A stretch of 64,000 bases of DNA from Coleophoma eucalyptorum (lineage: Eukaryota > Ascomycota > Leotiomycetes > Helotiales > Dermateaceae), in NCBI GenBank assembly GCA_026120035.1, contig JALRME010000008.1:930001-994000 (forward strand). The letters are read 5' to 3'. The notes under the pieces are model-generated. The model had not been told where the DNA came from, ran no database searches, and saw nothing but the letters and a program-made list of their open reading frames with translations. The translations under genes and the position numbers were made by a program. Shown here piece after piece: positions 21,284 to 33,774 of this stretch (positions within the stretch are counted from its first letter, which is position 1; the number at the start of each line of letters is the position of its first letter).

Positions 21284-24200
21284 ATGTCTGGCCAAGACCA
21301 CCAAGAACTTTCGCCCCCTGTCGATGAAAAGGGGCACACAGATTCTGAAAATGTGCCTGTAGGCGGGGTCAAGTCTCCCAATTCCCAAGATACCACTGTT
21401 ACCAGCGGGAATCAACCGGACTCTGGCAACACCGTGTTAAGTGGTGAAAACACCATTCAGGCTGGAATAGAGGCCAAGGATGGTGAAATCAAGAATCCCA
21501 CTGCTGTGTTAGAGGGAAAGACTCCGGATGACCCCTCTGATGAACTACTTCAACCCAAAGAACCGTCCAATCCGAAGACCAAGACCCCTCGGATAGATCT
21601 CCATTTGGACAGTTCCTCTGATGATGCCGTAACCTCAGAAGATTTCTGGACAGACCGACTTGAAAAACGAAGAAAGAAATCATTTCAATGGCGGCGACAG
21701 GCGAACAGATACAACTGGGTCCTCGAAGATCGTGTTAAGTACTTGGAAGACAAAGTTGCAAAATTGACTGGTGAGGATATCAAAAAGAGCAAAGAAAAAG
21801 AAACTCTTTCTGCGTCAAATACCTCGACAGAGGATAAATCAAATATTCGAATCTTGACGTGGCAGGAATACTGTGTGAATAAGGGTCGCGATAAGCCTGC
21901 GGGTAGTTCTACCATTGACGTTCTTTTGGAAGAAGCATTACCATTTAACCCACACGGACGAGTACCTCTGCCTGGAAATGTCGAACTTCCTCGGCAATCT
22001 AAAGATGAACTCATTGCTAGAGCCAAAGCATTTGGAAGGCTGCCAGACAGAATCAGGATCAACTCGAATTTTGTCCAGGAAAAATTGCGAGAACTTGCTG
22101 CAAGTGATGAAATGGGCGTTGTAACGGACACCTCCACATTGGTGTGCATAAAGCCGTTCAAAATGCTTTTTTCTCTCGAAACATCTATCAGAAATTTTGT
22201 TACGGACCAAGAGAAAGAACTAGTTAGTATAAAGGAAACTACCGCCTCCGTCGAAAGCGGAGTTGAGGAAGATTCTGCTGGCCCTACGGCGAAAATTGTG
22301 GAGCTAGAAACCGAGATCAAGGATATGAACGGTCTGGTTGAATTCATTGATATATTTCTCAACCCAATTCAGCTCCGACTGTTACCTGAATCTTGCCCGA
22401 CTGAAGTCAGATTCGAAGAGCTATGGCTTTTGTTTCAGCCAGGCTGTTCTGTGGTCGTTGATGAACCAGATGTGACACAACGAATTTGGAAAGTAGTTCA
22501 AAAGACGGGTGGACGACGATATTTGCGAGCGAAGGAAACAAATGACAACGAGGATCACGATGTTATATCTATCGGGGACCTTGGGGACACGTCCGCATTT
22601 GTTTTGGACTGCTGCTATATTGACTTCGATGGAGATAGTCTGGGCCCCATTATGCGAAGGTTTTTTATGTATAGTTTTGAGAACAAACAGCCGATACGAT
22701 CCCTGAACGTCTTCCCGCTAGCAAACGCTGAGCAGGAATTTCTTGAGACTAAGAGCGAGATGATTGAAATGGGGAAGCGATTCCTCGAACATACCAAGGT
22801 CCAACACAGACACTATACCGGCAAGACACTTGAGCGGCAGCCTTCTGGTATTAAGCTGCGTTCTGGCAAAGAAAGAACAGAGTTATCAGCAAATATCGAG
22901 GGCGCAGTTGTGATTGACTTTACATTGGCTTTCCATCACAATCCCGATTGGATGCCTCCGCTGAGTACTGGAGGCTTTTGGAGAGATAATCCCAGAGAAT
23001 GGCAAGAAGTACCTTCAGATTTTGCCTCCATTGACCAAAGTAGCTCAAAGGATGGTAGAGAAAGGCTCAGACATGAAACTATCACTAAAGATTTTGAATG
23101 GGATATAAGAGACCGATATAGGATTCAACTTGAACTTATGGAAGATAGAAAACGCTGGAAAAAGGAGGACTCGGGTCCAGAAGCGGATGGTCTTTTATTA
23201 CTGCCTGGTAGAGTCTTCGGATTTGTGCTTCGGTCTCGTTCTTGGGGTGAGTTACATGGAAGAAGTCTAAATCATGAAGCTGATTGGCATTTGAATAGCT
23301 GCTTTCAGGCTTGATTTGTTGCAGAATATAACCCCAGATACTGACGGCATCTTGGATTTGCAACTTCCCATTGGATATCGAGAAAAGATCCAAGCCTTGG
23401 TCGAGTGGCAATTCTCAAAAAGCAACGGCTCCAAACCAGATAATGCACCCGACTTCGACGTTGTTCAAAATAAAGGTACCTATTCAAGATCATAATTCTT
23501 ACTCCAAATTCGAAACTAAATTGAAAAGGTCGCGGCCTTGTTGTTCTATTACATGGAGCTCCTGGACTTGGCAAGACTTCTACAGCGGGTAAGAATCTTA
23601 AAGGTCAAGTTTGCTAGCTGTGCTAAGTGATGTAGAATGCATTGCGAATGCCAATAATAAGCCATTACTATCCATTACTTGCGGTAAGATTCCTGTGCAT
23701 CGCGAAAGCTTTTATTATAACTTGTGTGTAGGTTCCCTAGGGGAGACGGCTGAGGAAGTTGAACTGGGCTTGCAGGGTATGTTTCGTTACGCACAAGCCT
23801 GGGACTGTGTGCTTCTCCTCGACGAAGCCGACGTGTTCCTTGCAGAAAGAACGATGCAAGATCTAACAAGGAATGGGATCGTTTCTGGTAAGGTCATTAA
23901 CAACTACTCAAAAGACTTTGTCACTAATAAAGAACATTAGTTTTTCTCCGAACCCTAGAATACTACGAGGGTTTATTATTCCTAACGTAAACTCCCAGTC
24001 AAGAATTGAGATACCATCTTGTGTTGCAGCTAATTGCAAAATAGAACAAATCGTGTCGGTGAACTCGACGAAGCCTTCAGATCAAGAATCCATGTGTCTC
24101 TTTACTACCCTTCGTTAGATCCTGATCGCAATTACAAAGTATGGGAAATGCAAATCAGACGGCTCCGTGAAAGATTCCCAGACTTAGTTTGTAACAAACA

Positions 24201-24975
24201 AGGGATCCTTGATTATGGAACACGCCTATACTCTGTTCAGAACCAGAAGAAGCCGGGCTCTAGCTGGAATGGACGTCAGATCAGGAATGCGTTCCAGAGT
24301 GCGATGGCATTAGCGAGATACCGAAGTCGGAAGGTTCCTGGGGCACCTATAGAACTACTTGTGCAGGACTTTGAACAAGTCACGACAGCTGCAAACGAAT
24401 TCGATGACTATCTTTTCCGCACACGAGGGAGATACGAAGCTGACAGAGCAAAAATCAACCAGTTGCGGGCAAGCGAGAAGTTTCAACAGCACCAGATGGA
24501 CTCCAGAGGCTTCGATACTGCTCATTATACCACGGCACTTGGGGGGATGTACGAAAATACTGGGCAATCTCAATATCCAAACTATCCAGCGCCACAGACT
24601 CTACCTCATATGGGACCGGCCATTCCCCACCACGGCAATCCAAATCCCACTAGTTCCACTCATCAAGATCAACAACACTTTACTCAGCCACCGCTTGGAA
24701 GTTATACACAGACGCCTGGGCAGACTCTGGGATACCCGCAACAGCAGTATCTGACTCCACAGACTCTGCCTCAAATGGGATCGGCCATTCCCCACCATAG
24801 CAACCCAAATCCCACTGTTTCAGCTCACCAAGACCAACAGCACTTTGCTCAGCCGCCACTTGGAAGTTATACACAGGTACCAGCTACTGAATCCTCGTCT
24901 GATGCACCAATGCAATTTCAAAGGATGCCCACTCAACCAAGTCTACAGCCTCAATATCCACAGCCACACCAGTAA
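21284..24975 (+). CDS. AAA+ ATPase with DUF7025-like N-terminal domain
   Basis: Seven exons (21284-23246, 23299-23475, 23529-23588, 23636-23683, 23732-23887, 23941-23986, 24045-24975) close in phase to give 1,126 residues. The first about 120 residues are polar and disordered, followed by a basic coiled-coil stretch (WTDRLEKRRKKSFQWRRQ). The middle part resembles the DUF7025 domain found before AAA modules in fungi (FEELWLLFQPGC, CCYIDFDGDSLGP). The ATPase core is complete: Walker A HGAPGLGKTST, Walker B CVLLLDEADVFL, sensor-1 FLTTNRVGELDEAFRSR. The C-terminus is Gln/Pro/His-rich with a 55-residue tandem repeat. It is predicted to be an ATP-driven remodelling enzyme of unknown client. Being divergent from a STAND-like gene and close to a HET remnant suggests a recognition or defence role, which is inference. 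Confidence 0.87.
24592..24900 (+). repeat. 55-residue tandem repeat in the AAA protein tail
   Basis: Two copies start at 24592 and 24757, exactly 165 bases apart. Both encode PQTLPxMGxAIPHH, NPNPT, HQDQQHF and QPPLGSYTQ. The reading frame is kept. The segment is low-complexity and probably disordered. Confidence 0.8.
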
Positions 24976-25150
24976 CATAGGGCAGCTAGAACTAACTACA
25001 AGGGTTCATTATTTTAATAAATTACTATTACCCGAAACTCCCCATGACTGTTCATCTACTAAACCGTTTGTGGAACATTGAGCCTGAACTAGAAGAGCCT
25101 CCAGGTGAAAAAATATTGTGAGCCTTTGAGATCATATAGATTATCCTTAT

Positions 25151-25571
25151 TTATATCCGTAAAACAACTAGCTTCTGTTTAAAACCGTCGGACTTATGAC
25201 GATAATTGGTGCCATGATTTGTACGAATCAAAGGGTCGTGTGGTTGTGCGACAGGCGCCATCTGTATATAGGCTTGTCCGGGTAGTCTCCACTGCTGCCT
25301 TTGTATGTCAATACAACCTTTACTGATCTGTATATCGCGCATTACAACATGAGATGAATAATTAGATAAGACTTACTATAGTTGAAAAATCTAAAGTCAC
25401 ATAAGATAATACCTGCCCATTCCTGGCGATAATAAAGGCAAACGCCGCGTTAACTGCTACGGAATCAGAAGCTTGGAGTTTGAAAGGAGAGAATACTAAA
25501 AATAACTCCTCAAGAATACTTTTGTGATGATTATGAAACCACTGCTCATAAGTATGTGTATGTGTAGACAT
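25151..25571 (-). CDS. Small hypothetical protein, 111 residues
   Basis: Two exons (25571-25413 and 25327-25151) join in phase at good GT-AG borders. The product has a helical N-terminal half (EQWFHNHHKSILEELFLVF, then AVNAAFAFIIARNGQ) and a C-terminal half containing CIDIQRQQWRLPGQAY. I cannot assign it to a named family. No signal peptide or membrane segment is seen. It sits between the AAA ATPase and the broken HET gene and is transcribed against both. An 84-base intron and clean phase make it more than a random ORF, but it needs expression evidence. Confidence 0.5.
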
Positions 25572-25809
25572 GGGTAGGAATTAGGTCCTTAGGCAGAAAC
25601 AGAATGGTTATTCCGGAATGAGAACAATGCGAGCCTCACGGCGGCTATCAACAGGAACATAATCAATTTTTATCATCTACAAATTTATCACAGTCAGATT
25701 GGGTTAATGACTTTAGTAAGTACAGATCTACTAGATTAACTTGCTTTCCACTTCATTCTGCCCCTGATCCTATCCATTGCATCGAAAAACAAACGTCTTT
25801 ATCAGCACC

Positions 25810-27381
25810 ATGGCGGCTAACCAGTCACGGCGTCGAACGGAGTTGGACTCCGAGTTGTCCATCGATGATGGGTCTCAAAACCCGAAGCCATTTGAGTATC
25901 AGCCTCTGGATCCTGATCCAGATACAGACTCTATCCGGATTTTGATGATAGAGCCATCCATCGATCATGACGATCCCTTATCGTGCAGATTAATTCATGT
26001 CAAATTTGCTGAAAGACGACCCTTAAAAGCCTTGTCATACATGTGGGGAGATAAGGCTGCACCAAAAAAGATCTTGCTTGATGGCGCCGAATTTTCCATT
26101 GGGCAGAATCTTTGGGATGCTCTCTATTATCTTCGGGACTCTAGTAATCTGACACCAGTCTGAGCGGATGCTATCTGTATTAATCAAGAGAACATTCCGG
26201 AACGTAACAGACAGCTGGCAATAATGAAAGAGATCTACTTCAGGGCAGATGCTGTTGTAATTTGGCCAGGAAAGAAATACTTGCGGTATCACGCATGCAT
26301 GAAGCTTCAAACAGTCAAGGCCATTGGCGGTCTAAGAATATCCAGGACGAGTTACGGAAAGCTGGCGGTGTCTCTAAGACGACTGCTGGACCAGTAAAAA
26401 CTGTTACAATGCGGGCCTCGGGGGTGAGCGATGAACGCAGCTTGAATACAAACAACGTGGAGCGAGAAATAGTTATGGAGCTTTGCGCTGATGAACACTG
26501 GAACAGGGTGTGGATAATTCAGGAGATCGGCCGAGCACGTCAGAAAGAAGTACGTTTCGGTAATTTGGCCATGGATTGGAATGTCTTCATTGAAGTGGTA
26601 ACGTTGCACAATGCTGGGTGCGAAGGTCCTTTAAGGCTTAATCGACTGCTTCAAGGGAAATATTCTGGCAGTCACACTCTCTGCAAGCTGTTACAAGATC
26701 ATCGTGCAGCTCTATGCAAGAAACCAGAAGACAAAATATACGGTTTGGCCGGCCTGGCAGCTGATGGTGTTGGATTTCCCATGGAATATAAGAAGTCCCT
26801 TATCCAGATCTGGAAAGATACAATAGTTTATGAATCGCCGAGGTTTGCTTCCGAAGTCTGACATCATTCCATTTGGAAGGCTGATTAAGAGTCTACTTAT
26901 TGGCAATGATCTTGGACCACTCCAACAAGCCCTCCGGCCAGATGAACCACGGCCTAACTTAGCACTCGCTATAGGAAATCTTCCTGTATTCCAACTTGAC
27001 GCTTATATTGCAGGCTGCATTATGGTCATTGGTCCCTCCACGGAGGAGGTTATTTCAAGTTTGCGCAAAGCTGATCAGTGGACTCATAAAATTCTGCAAA
27101 ATTTTCGACAAGAACTCGGTGACGCGCACCGCGAGATCGATATCTTGATGAGTGCTATCTTAGAATCTGACGAAGAACGTCTCGCGTCAACATGTTTCTG
27201 TCACGTCAGCAGTGTTCGTTGGTCAGCGTTATTGTATGACTCGATCGGCGCTCCTTATACGAACATACTTAGGGATAGCAAAGCAAAATATGTTTTGTCA
27301 GAATCTAAGAGTCAAGTAGCCTCCAATGAAGCTCTACCTACTGTTGGAAATTCTCATTTATTCCTTGTCAAATTAAAGTAG
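25810..27381 (+). pseudogene. Heterokaryon-incompatibility (HET) domain gene, broken
   Basis: The ATG at 25810 (ACCATGG context) opens a HET-domain protein: LKALSYMWGDK, then LWDALYYLRD and, after the break, ADAICINQENIPERNRQ, the hallmark HET motifs. At 26161-26163 a TGA stands where the family has a Trp codon just before ADAICINQ. The frame must also shift near 26260-26340 to reach HWNRVWIIQEIG and LCKKPEDKIYGLAGLA, and again near 26830-26860 to reach NRRGLLPKSDIIPFGRL. The last frame ends at 27381. No introns repair these breaks. HET proteins trigger cell death on non-self fusion; this allele should be non-functional unless the breaks are sequencing errors or are edited. Confidence 0.82.
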
Positions 27382-29282
27382 ACCTACATATCAATATTTG
27401 TACAATCATCCCGTATCAAGAAGCTAAGTAAGGTCTAGATAAAGGTAATCTATATATCGAATGATTTCAGAAAGATTCATATGATCCAAATCATAGTAGG
27501 ATCAGTACCCTCTCTCAGATAAAAGCTTCCAAAACTAAGCATGAACTTCACTGCTATGTAGCTCTACATTCTCTGTGCGACTTTGCAAATCTCTGTATAA
27601 CAGCGCCTTCAAGTATAAGCCGAAGGAATTCAATATAATGCATGGACCCAGCTATATGGGCACCAGGCTAGAATTTACCACATGGTCCAGATACTTTATA
27701 ACAAACAAGTCTAATTACATAATATCTCACCCACAACTGTTGATACTACCACTGCTACGCATATTATCTGCGAAACGTCTCACTTTATGCGTACCGATAG
27801 AAAACTCCTCAAACAAGCCATATCTGACAAAAAATTTGACATCGAAATGCGCCACAATACTTTACGAATCTCCATGCAACGAGGCTGTAGCCTCTGCTGT
27901 GCTTTCCACAAGATGCCGTCTGGAGAAAGCTTAGCTAAAATTAAAGCTCAAGAACTTTCTCATCTTAAGGATCTTGTGAGGTACGATCTGAGGAATATTT
28001 TTGAAGCATGGGAAGCGTTTCGTGTGCTTAATGCTGCCGGTCAGCCCTGCCAGCTCAAGACTCGTTAGCAGATGGATTTGTGAGGAACACCCACGCCAAA
28101 GTCACGTCTGGGAGAGCTAATCTTAACATCACGTCTCTAATGATTATAGCGTTGCCTTCAAAGAATAGGCATCGTCCTGATGTTGAATTTTCTATTACAC
28201 CGGATTTTACAGCCTCAAATTAATTTGCTCATGTTGAGAATAAGATAAGTATAGTAAGGCTGTATGATTAGAAGACCGATGTTTTCCGAGTCGCAACCAA
28301 CAGGGGCTCTATTTGGTGATAAGGTTGACAGTTCCTATTCGTCCCCAACACGATTTGAAATTAGAATACTAGAGCACGCAAGAGGCACAAGCCGCTAAAG
28401 GTGTCCGGTGGGGGAAGGGGGGTTCATCATAACACAGTACCCAACTCCTGTTAAATTCTTATGTTCTGAGATGAATCAAGCGCTCTATAGTGTTTAAACA
28501 TAAGACAGCTTATAACCTGGGGCTCGGTAAAAGGCATCGCATAGAGAATCTTAAGTACATCATATTTTGTATATTCACGTGACAAAGACAGCGCATCCTT
28601 GGCCGTACAGCCATATGTTCGTATAGTCGTATAGGTTTTACCAATGGCACAAGATTCTATGGAGACATGGGCCTCTCTTTGAGAACACAGAAAAGTTCGG
28701 TGTATGCCAAGAAACTCGGGTTATGTATTAACCTTTGCCCTGTGGCTTTATCTAATGCATGCAGAGGCCCGTCGTTTACACGTGTTTCTGACATCTCATT
28801 TTCGCTATCCTCGATCTAGCAAAAAAAGCGATATGTGTAATTATCTCACGCATACATATATTTTACAACTCGGAGGAAGCCAAGGAGTCATGTATTCTAT
28901 AGGGTAGCAGCTCTTTCTCGATCCTAAGCGGCTGCGCTGGATAGTGTTCGCCTTTGCTTGATATTGCTTAGCCCCTTGGCTTTAGGATCGGCATATTTGG
29001 TTCTCTAATCCTACAAATAAGAATGTTGTGGTTAAAGATCTCCTGCAAACTATAGTTCTGTGTGATATGAATGTGCATCTTTATAGGAAATCCTGTTGAG
29101 TTAGAAACCGAGGGCTCGGGCATCGAGCAGCTGGTGGTAGGATAGATGACTTTTAGCTTCCGCATAACAGAGCCATGGACTTCCGAAGGTTATATGTAAC
29201 CTGAATTCCTTGAATCAAAAGTTGTCATCTCTTCTTAAACCATCTTTCAACTACCTTTTTTATCCGCCAAATACTGCTCATC
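27382..29282. other. Long AT-rich region without a confident gene
   Basis: This contains only short ORFs. The one at 27787-28068 (plus, 93 codons, with a CSLCCAFHKMP stretch) has mildly protein-like composition but no start context, intron or family resemblance. The rest is AT-rich and may be decayed sequence downstream of the HET remnant. A purine-rich G tract lies near 28410. Confidence 0.45.
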
Positions 29283-30497
29283 ATGACAAAATATCCAGAC
29301 TTCTCTAACTACACTCTCGCAACCTTCAATCAAACACTTCTCAAGAACACAGATCTCTGCACCCTGGAAACATGTCCTCTAATTCTCGATGGATTTCTCC
29401 TTGGTGAGATGACTTACATTCCATCACTTGGGGGCAATGTATTCTACACTCTTATCTTCATTTTGATTGTAGTGCTTCAAGTCTACCAAGGCGTCAAATA
29501 CCGCACTTGGGGATTCTTAGTGGGCATGTTCTGTGGAGGAGTCCTCGAGATTATTGGCTATGTAGCTCGAATCATCATCCATAATAACCCATTCTCCTCT
29601 GATGGGTTCATCATGTGTGTCCAACTTTAGTTCCCAATTGTGTCCACATGAAGGCAAGACTAACTATCGTATAGGTACCTCTGCTGTCTTACTATTGCCC
29701 CAGCCTTCCTCTCCGCCGCTATCTATCTTTGCCTTTCTCGAATAATCATCATTTACACGCCTGATGCGGCTCGCTTTAAACCTCAGTTATACTCTTACTC
29801 ATTCATGGCCTCAGATTTTGTTTCACTTGTACTTCAAGTAAGTATTCTGAACTTATGGAGACAGATCTTCCAAGTCGATGAAGCTTTCAATAGCTCCATA
29901 ATTTCTCTAAAAGGCTTCAATAAAGTTTCTTGACGCTAAATTTTCATCAAGGCTGCCGGGGGAGCAATTGCAAGTACGGCGGATACTCATCATGCTTCAC
30001 AAGTTGGTGTGCATGTAATGGTTGCGGGTCTTGCCTTCCAAGTTATTAGTCTGGCAGCGTTCGCGGCATTATGTCTGGACTACTATCTCAGTGTTACCAA
30101 GCTGAAGAAGAGCCCCATCGCCAGCACCATTAATCTTAGTGAGCTGGAAAAGAACAAGACTGGCGTGTCCCAGTCTGCCCCCCCGGTTGACCTCGCCACT
30201 TACCAAAGTCCCAACCAGAGTCTCCTCAATCCCGAGTTTTTCGAAATCCGATCGAGTCGCTCCCACCATCACTTCATGATTGCGCTCTCTTTGGCCACGC
30301 TATTCATCTTTGTGCGAAGCATTTTCCGCTGCGCTGAACTCTCGGATGGCTTCGCAGGAAGTCTTGCCAATGACGAAGCCTCTTTCATGATCCTTGAGGG
30401 TGTTATGATCATTCTTGCCATGACTTGTTTGACTGTCTGGCATCCAGGACGCGTTTGGACCAAGAGTGGGTGGAAGACAGCTACCTGGAAGGCATAA
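29283..30497 (+). CDS. RTA1-like membrane protein (lipid-translocating exporter family)
   Basis: Three exons (29283-29614, 29675-29837, 29952-30497) close in phase to give 346 residues. Several hydrophobic segments fit the seven-helix RTA1 topology. Family marks include YIPSLGGNVFY near the N-terminus, WGFLVGMFCGGVLEIIGYVAR, the APAFLSAAIYLCLSR segment after the first intron, DFVSLVLQAAGGAIAS across the second, and FIFVRSIFRCAELSDGF near the C-terminus. RTA1 proteins of the plasma membrane or vacuole are linked to resistance to 7-aminocholesterol and to sphingoid-base export. The substrate here is unknown. A hydrophilic loop of about 50 residues lies between helices 5 and 6. No break is seen. 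Confidence 0.9.
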
Positions 30498-31629
30498 TCG
30501 AGCTAGACAAGATTCATGTTCCAAAACAGCTGGAGCACAGTTATTATATGGAAGAAAAATGACGATTTGGGCTGTTGTGGAGGATCTGGAAACGATAAAT
30601 TGGCAGTTTCGAGTTATTTAACGCCGTTGGTTGTATTTATTATATGATTTAACGTGTTATGTTGTGATACTGTTAGGAAATTGAATTTATTCTCGGGATA
30701 AATACATCTACTACTTTCAAATCTCAATTTTTAGCCACCGCTATACTCTTGGTCCCCACAGTTATTCATGGGTTTGAGATTGGACAACAAGGCTGACCAC
30801 ATGACTGCATTCCACAATATTCATAGGAAAAGTAATAATCGTGTGGCAATAGGTTCCCTGGATAATTAGATAACTTGATCTCTCGATCCTTTGAATTCTC
30901 TGGCAGCATACTGATCGGAAAGTTCAAGGGATTTGGGCACCAAAGATCTTCATGTCTTCCTCCTTATAAATATAGTTCCACATGACAAAAGATTAAGTAA
31001 CGTCGTGCACACAGCCTTATTTTCTGCATCCAGGTATACATCCGAAAGATTTGTTGGAGCTCGGACCAATAATCTAATGATTTCCACTGGGGGTAACAAT
31101 AATCCTAGCCGCCCTACCCCGGACGTCGCAACCGATAACCGACGCCCCATGCAACGACGGGTCGGGGTAAACGCCCAGCTGGGGACACGCCGTTGAACTG
31201 AATTGCTGCCTATGGTTTCGTTGTTACGTTAATCCAAACGGACGAATTCCCGGGTAGGTCACACTGTGTTTAACCCACCAGTTCAAGCATTCAAGCATGA
31301 GTGGCTCCGGACACCAGACAATGGTTATGGTTCTATGGCCTAATCGTATCTTCTCGCTTTCATGGGTTGCTTTAGGTTTAATCTAAACAGGAGTCCGACA
31401 TACGTACATACATACATACTCAAAGATAGAGCTTGACAAGTCCAAACCATACGTTTGTGGCAATCTGGATCTTGCGTGTTGTAGTGGCAATTTCTCGCGA
31501 TATTTATATCACTTCGAGTGTGCACTGTTTTCGCAGGTGCAGTGACCGGGAAGCAGCTCGAAGCACTTCTTCCTCGGTCCCCATCTTTGTGCTCATACGG
31601 TCACACTCTACAGCCTTGAGACACTAGAT
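30498..31629. other. Intergenic region with a GC-rich island
   Basis: There is no supported gene. A GC-rich patch at about 31100-31195 is rich in CGG/CCG triplets, possible Zn2Cys6 half-sites, and stands out against AT-rich flanks. A short ACAT microsatellite lies near 31403-31420. Confidence 0.45.
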
Positions 31630-33341
31630 ATGTCGACTGAGAGGGGTATAGGCATTCTGAAGACAAAAACAGGATGCCTGACGTGCAAAAAGCGCCGCGT
31701 CAAGTGCGGGGAAGAGAAGCCAGTCTGCAAACGCTGTAGGTATCTTTCATAAAGATAACTAGAATACTCTTTAACTAATTCTTCCAAGGTCATTCTGCAC
31801 AACGGGAGTGCACTTACAACATCTTCGCTACTCCTCAACTACCACAGGAAAATTCACGGCGGCGTTCACAAACTTCTACGTCTCCGGGCCGGCTTTTATC
31901 ATCATTCACGGCTACCGAGAACGAATGGCAGGCGTATGCATTCTACTTCCAAAAGGTATCCATCTCCCTTGGTGGTTTTGTAGACTCAAATTTCTGGCAT
32001 GACCTTGTCCTACAAGTTAGTGACGCCCACCCACTCGTGCGACACGCTCTATTTGCCATCAGTGCGATGTTCAGGCATACTGAAGAGTGTGTCTCGGGAG
32101 CTCTCACACAGTGCACCTGTCAGCACTATAGTTCAGCACTTCGTTATTACAACAGGTCAATTGTTGGGTTAAGAGAGCACCTCCAAAAGAACGAACCGAC
32201 CCTAATCGCTGCCTTGGCCTACGCCCTTTATACATGCATCGAAGCTCTTCTAGGACATGACCAGAATGTACTTTCTCTAATTCGGCAAGGCTATGCAATG
32301 CTACTCAACAGCTCAACTAACTCTGCATCGAGCGGAAATGATTCTACTCTTTCTGAACATGTAAATACCCAATTTAGTCGCTTGCGATTATTGTCTGTTT
32401 TATTTGGACAGCCAGTCGGGATCGAGAAGGAAACATGTGGGCTGTTGAGCTGTTACACGAAGCCTACTGAGACAGATGCAGATTCTGCTAGAAATCACCT
32501 CTTCATTATTATGAACAATAGCATGAGTTTTCAAGTTGAAGTAGCAAGATTCAGGAGCTACTCAAAAACCCAAACTACACCACCAGAGCGGTTAATTGAA
32601 TGGCAGCAAGATATACTGAACTGTCTTGAAATATGGTACCAGGATTCACGGAAACTTTCCAGAAACTTCCTCCTCGATGTTGGTGAACATGTATGGGACA
32701 TGTCTCCTGAAGGACGTCGTCTGACACTTCTCGTCTTGTACTACCTTACTACGACAATCTGGGTATCTACAGTCTTATCTAATAACCAAAACTGTCATGA
32801 CGATCATGTGGAAGCATTCAGAACAGCGGTACACAAGTCTGAGATACTTTTGACTGTTACGGAAGACAGTCCTCGAAAGCAACCACCATTTAGCATTGAG
32901 ATCGGACTCATCGCAATCCTATTCTACGTGGCAGTCAAATGTAGAGATTCAACAATACGAAAGCGAGCACTCTCATTGCTTTACCTTACTCCTCATAAAG
33001 AAGGTTTGTGGGACAGGGCAGAATCAATCACTGTCATCAGACGGGTTATTGAACTCGAAGATGGCCCGGAAGAAAGAAGGGTCTATGATGTGAGCTACAG
33101 TACAAGTTATACTGTAAATGGGGTGGTAATGATCGATGCGAATTATCTGTGGAGGTCAATTTCCGACCCTTTGTTATCTGTCAAACTAACAGAATCCTTG
33201 ATCGTCACCGACCAAGTTGAGGCGAATATTGTAGCCATGAATTCTCAGTGTTCGTATATTCGCGCAACAAACCCCAAATTTTCGGTCAAAGAGTCCTCAG
33301 AAACGACGAAACTTTCTGAAAGCTTTTCAAAGGAGCTCTAA
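31630..33341 (+). CDS. Zn(II)2Cys6 transcription factor
   Basis: Exons 31630-31735 and 31789-33341 join inside the zinc cluster and give 552 residues. The DNA-binding domain is complete: GCLTCKKRRVKCGEEKPVC, then KRC across the junction, and RECTY. The rest is a fungal-specific factor domain of the Upc2/sterol-uptake-regulator-like type (FYFQKVSISLGGFVDSNFW, then HPLVRHALFAISAMFRH). Its nuclear targets are unknown. It lies between an RTA1 gene and a drug-type MFS exporter, so control of membrane or resistance genes is plausible but unproven. The intron within the Cys cluster is common in this family. The gene is intact. Confidence 0.88.
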
Positions 33342-33774
33342 TTAACTTAGAGATAGTCATGTGTTTGACGTTGTCATAGCACATATGCTTGATCTATAAA
33401 ATATAAACGATCGAAGTCATGTTTTATCGGCAGTGGCAGGGGATTCTGCACTTGAAAAATTTGGAAATGTGCGGGACTGGGGATCTAACTTTGTTCACAG
33501 CAAATGGGACTACACACAAAGCCCAAGAAGGAGCTTCTTATCAATAGTGTATGTATGTAAGTTGAGGTCTAACAAATAAACAATAATTCATGTGGGGAAA
33601 AACAATAGTGACACAGCAAGTATGTTCATATATCCCTTTATATAATGCCCTTTTACTTACTTGAGCAAGAAAAATTACCGCTACTACCAGACTACCGCAC
33701 AATAGATATATTTCCAAATCTAGTGCAGACCTCCTCATTTTCAGCTACTGCACTGGTAATCCACATTCACGATT
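33342..33774. other. Spacer between convergent genes
   Basis: This holds the 3' flanks of the regulator and the MFS exporter. It is AT-rich, and I see nothing else in it. Confidence 0.5.

Noticed and set aside
27787..28068. Plus-strand ORF of 93 codons downstream of the HET remnant
   Set aside because: Composition is mildly protein-like but there is no family match, splice structure or start context, and the surrounding DNA is AT-rich; not called as a gene.
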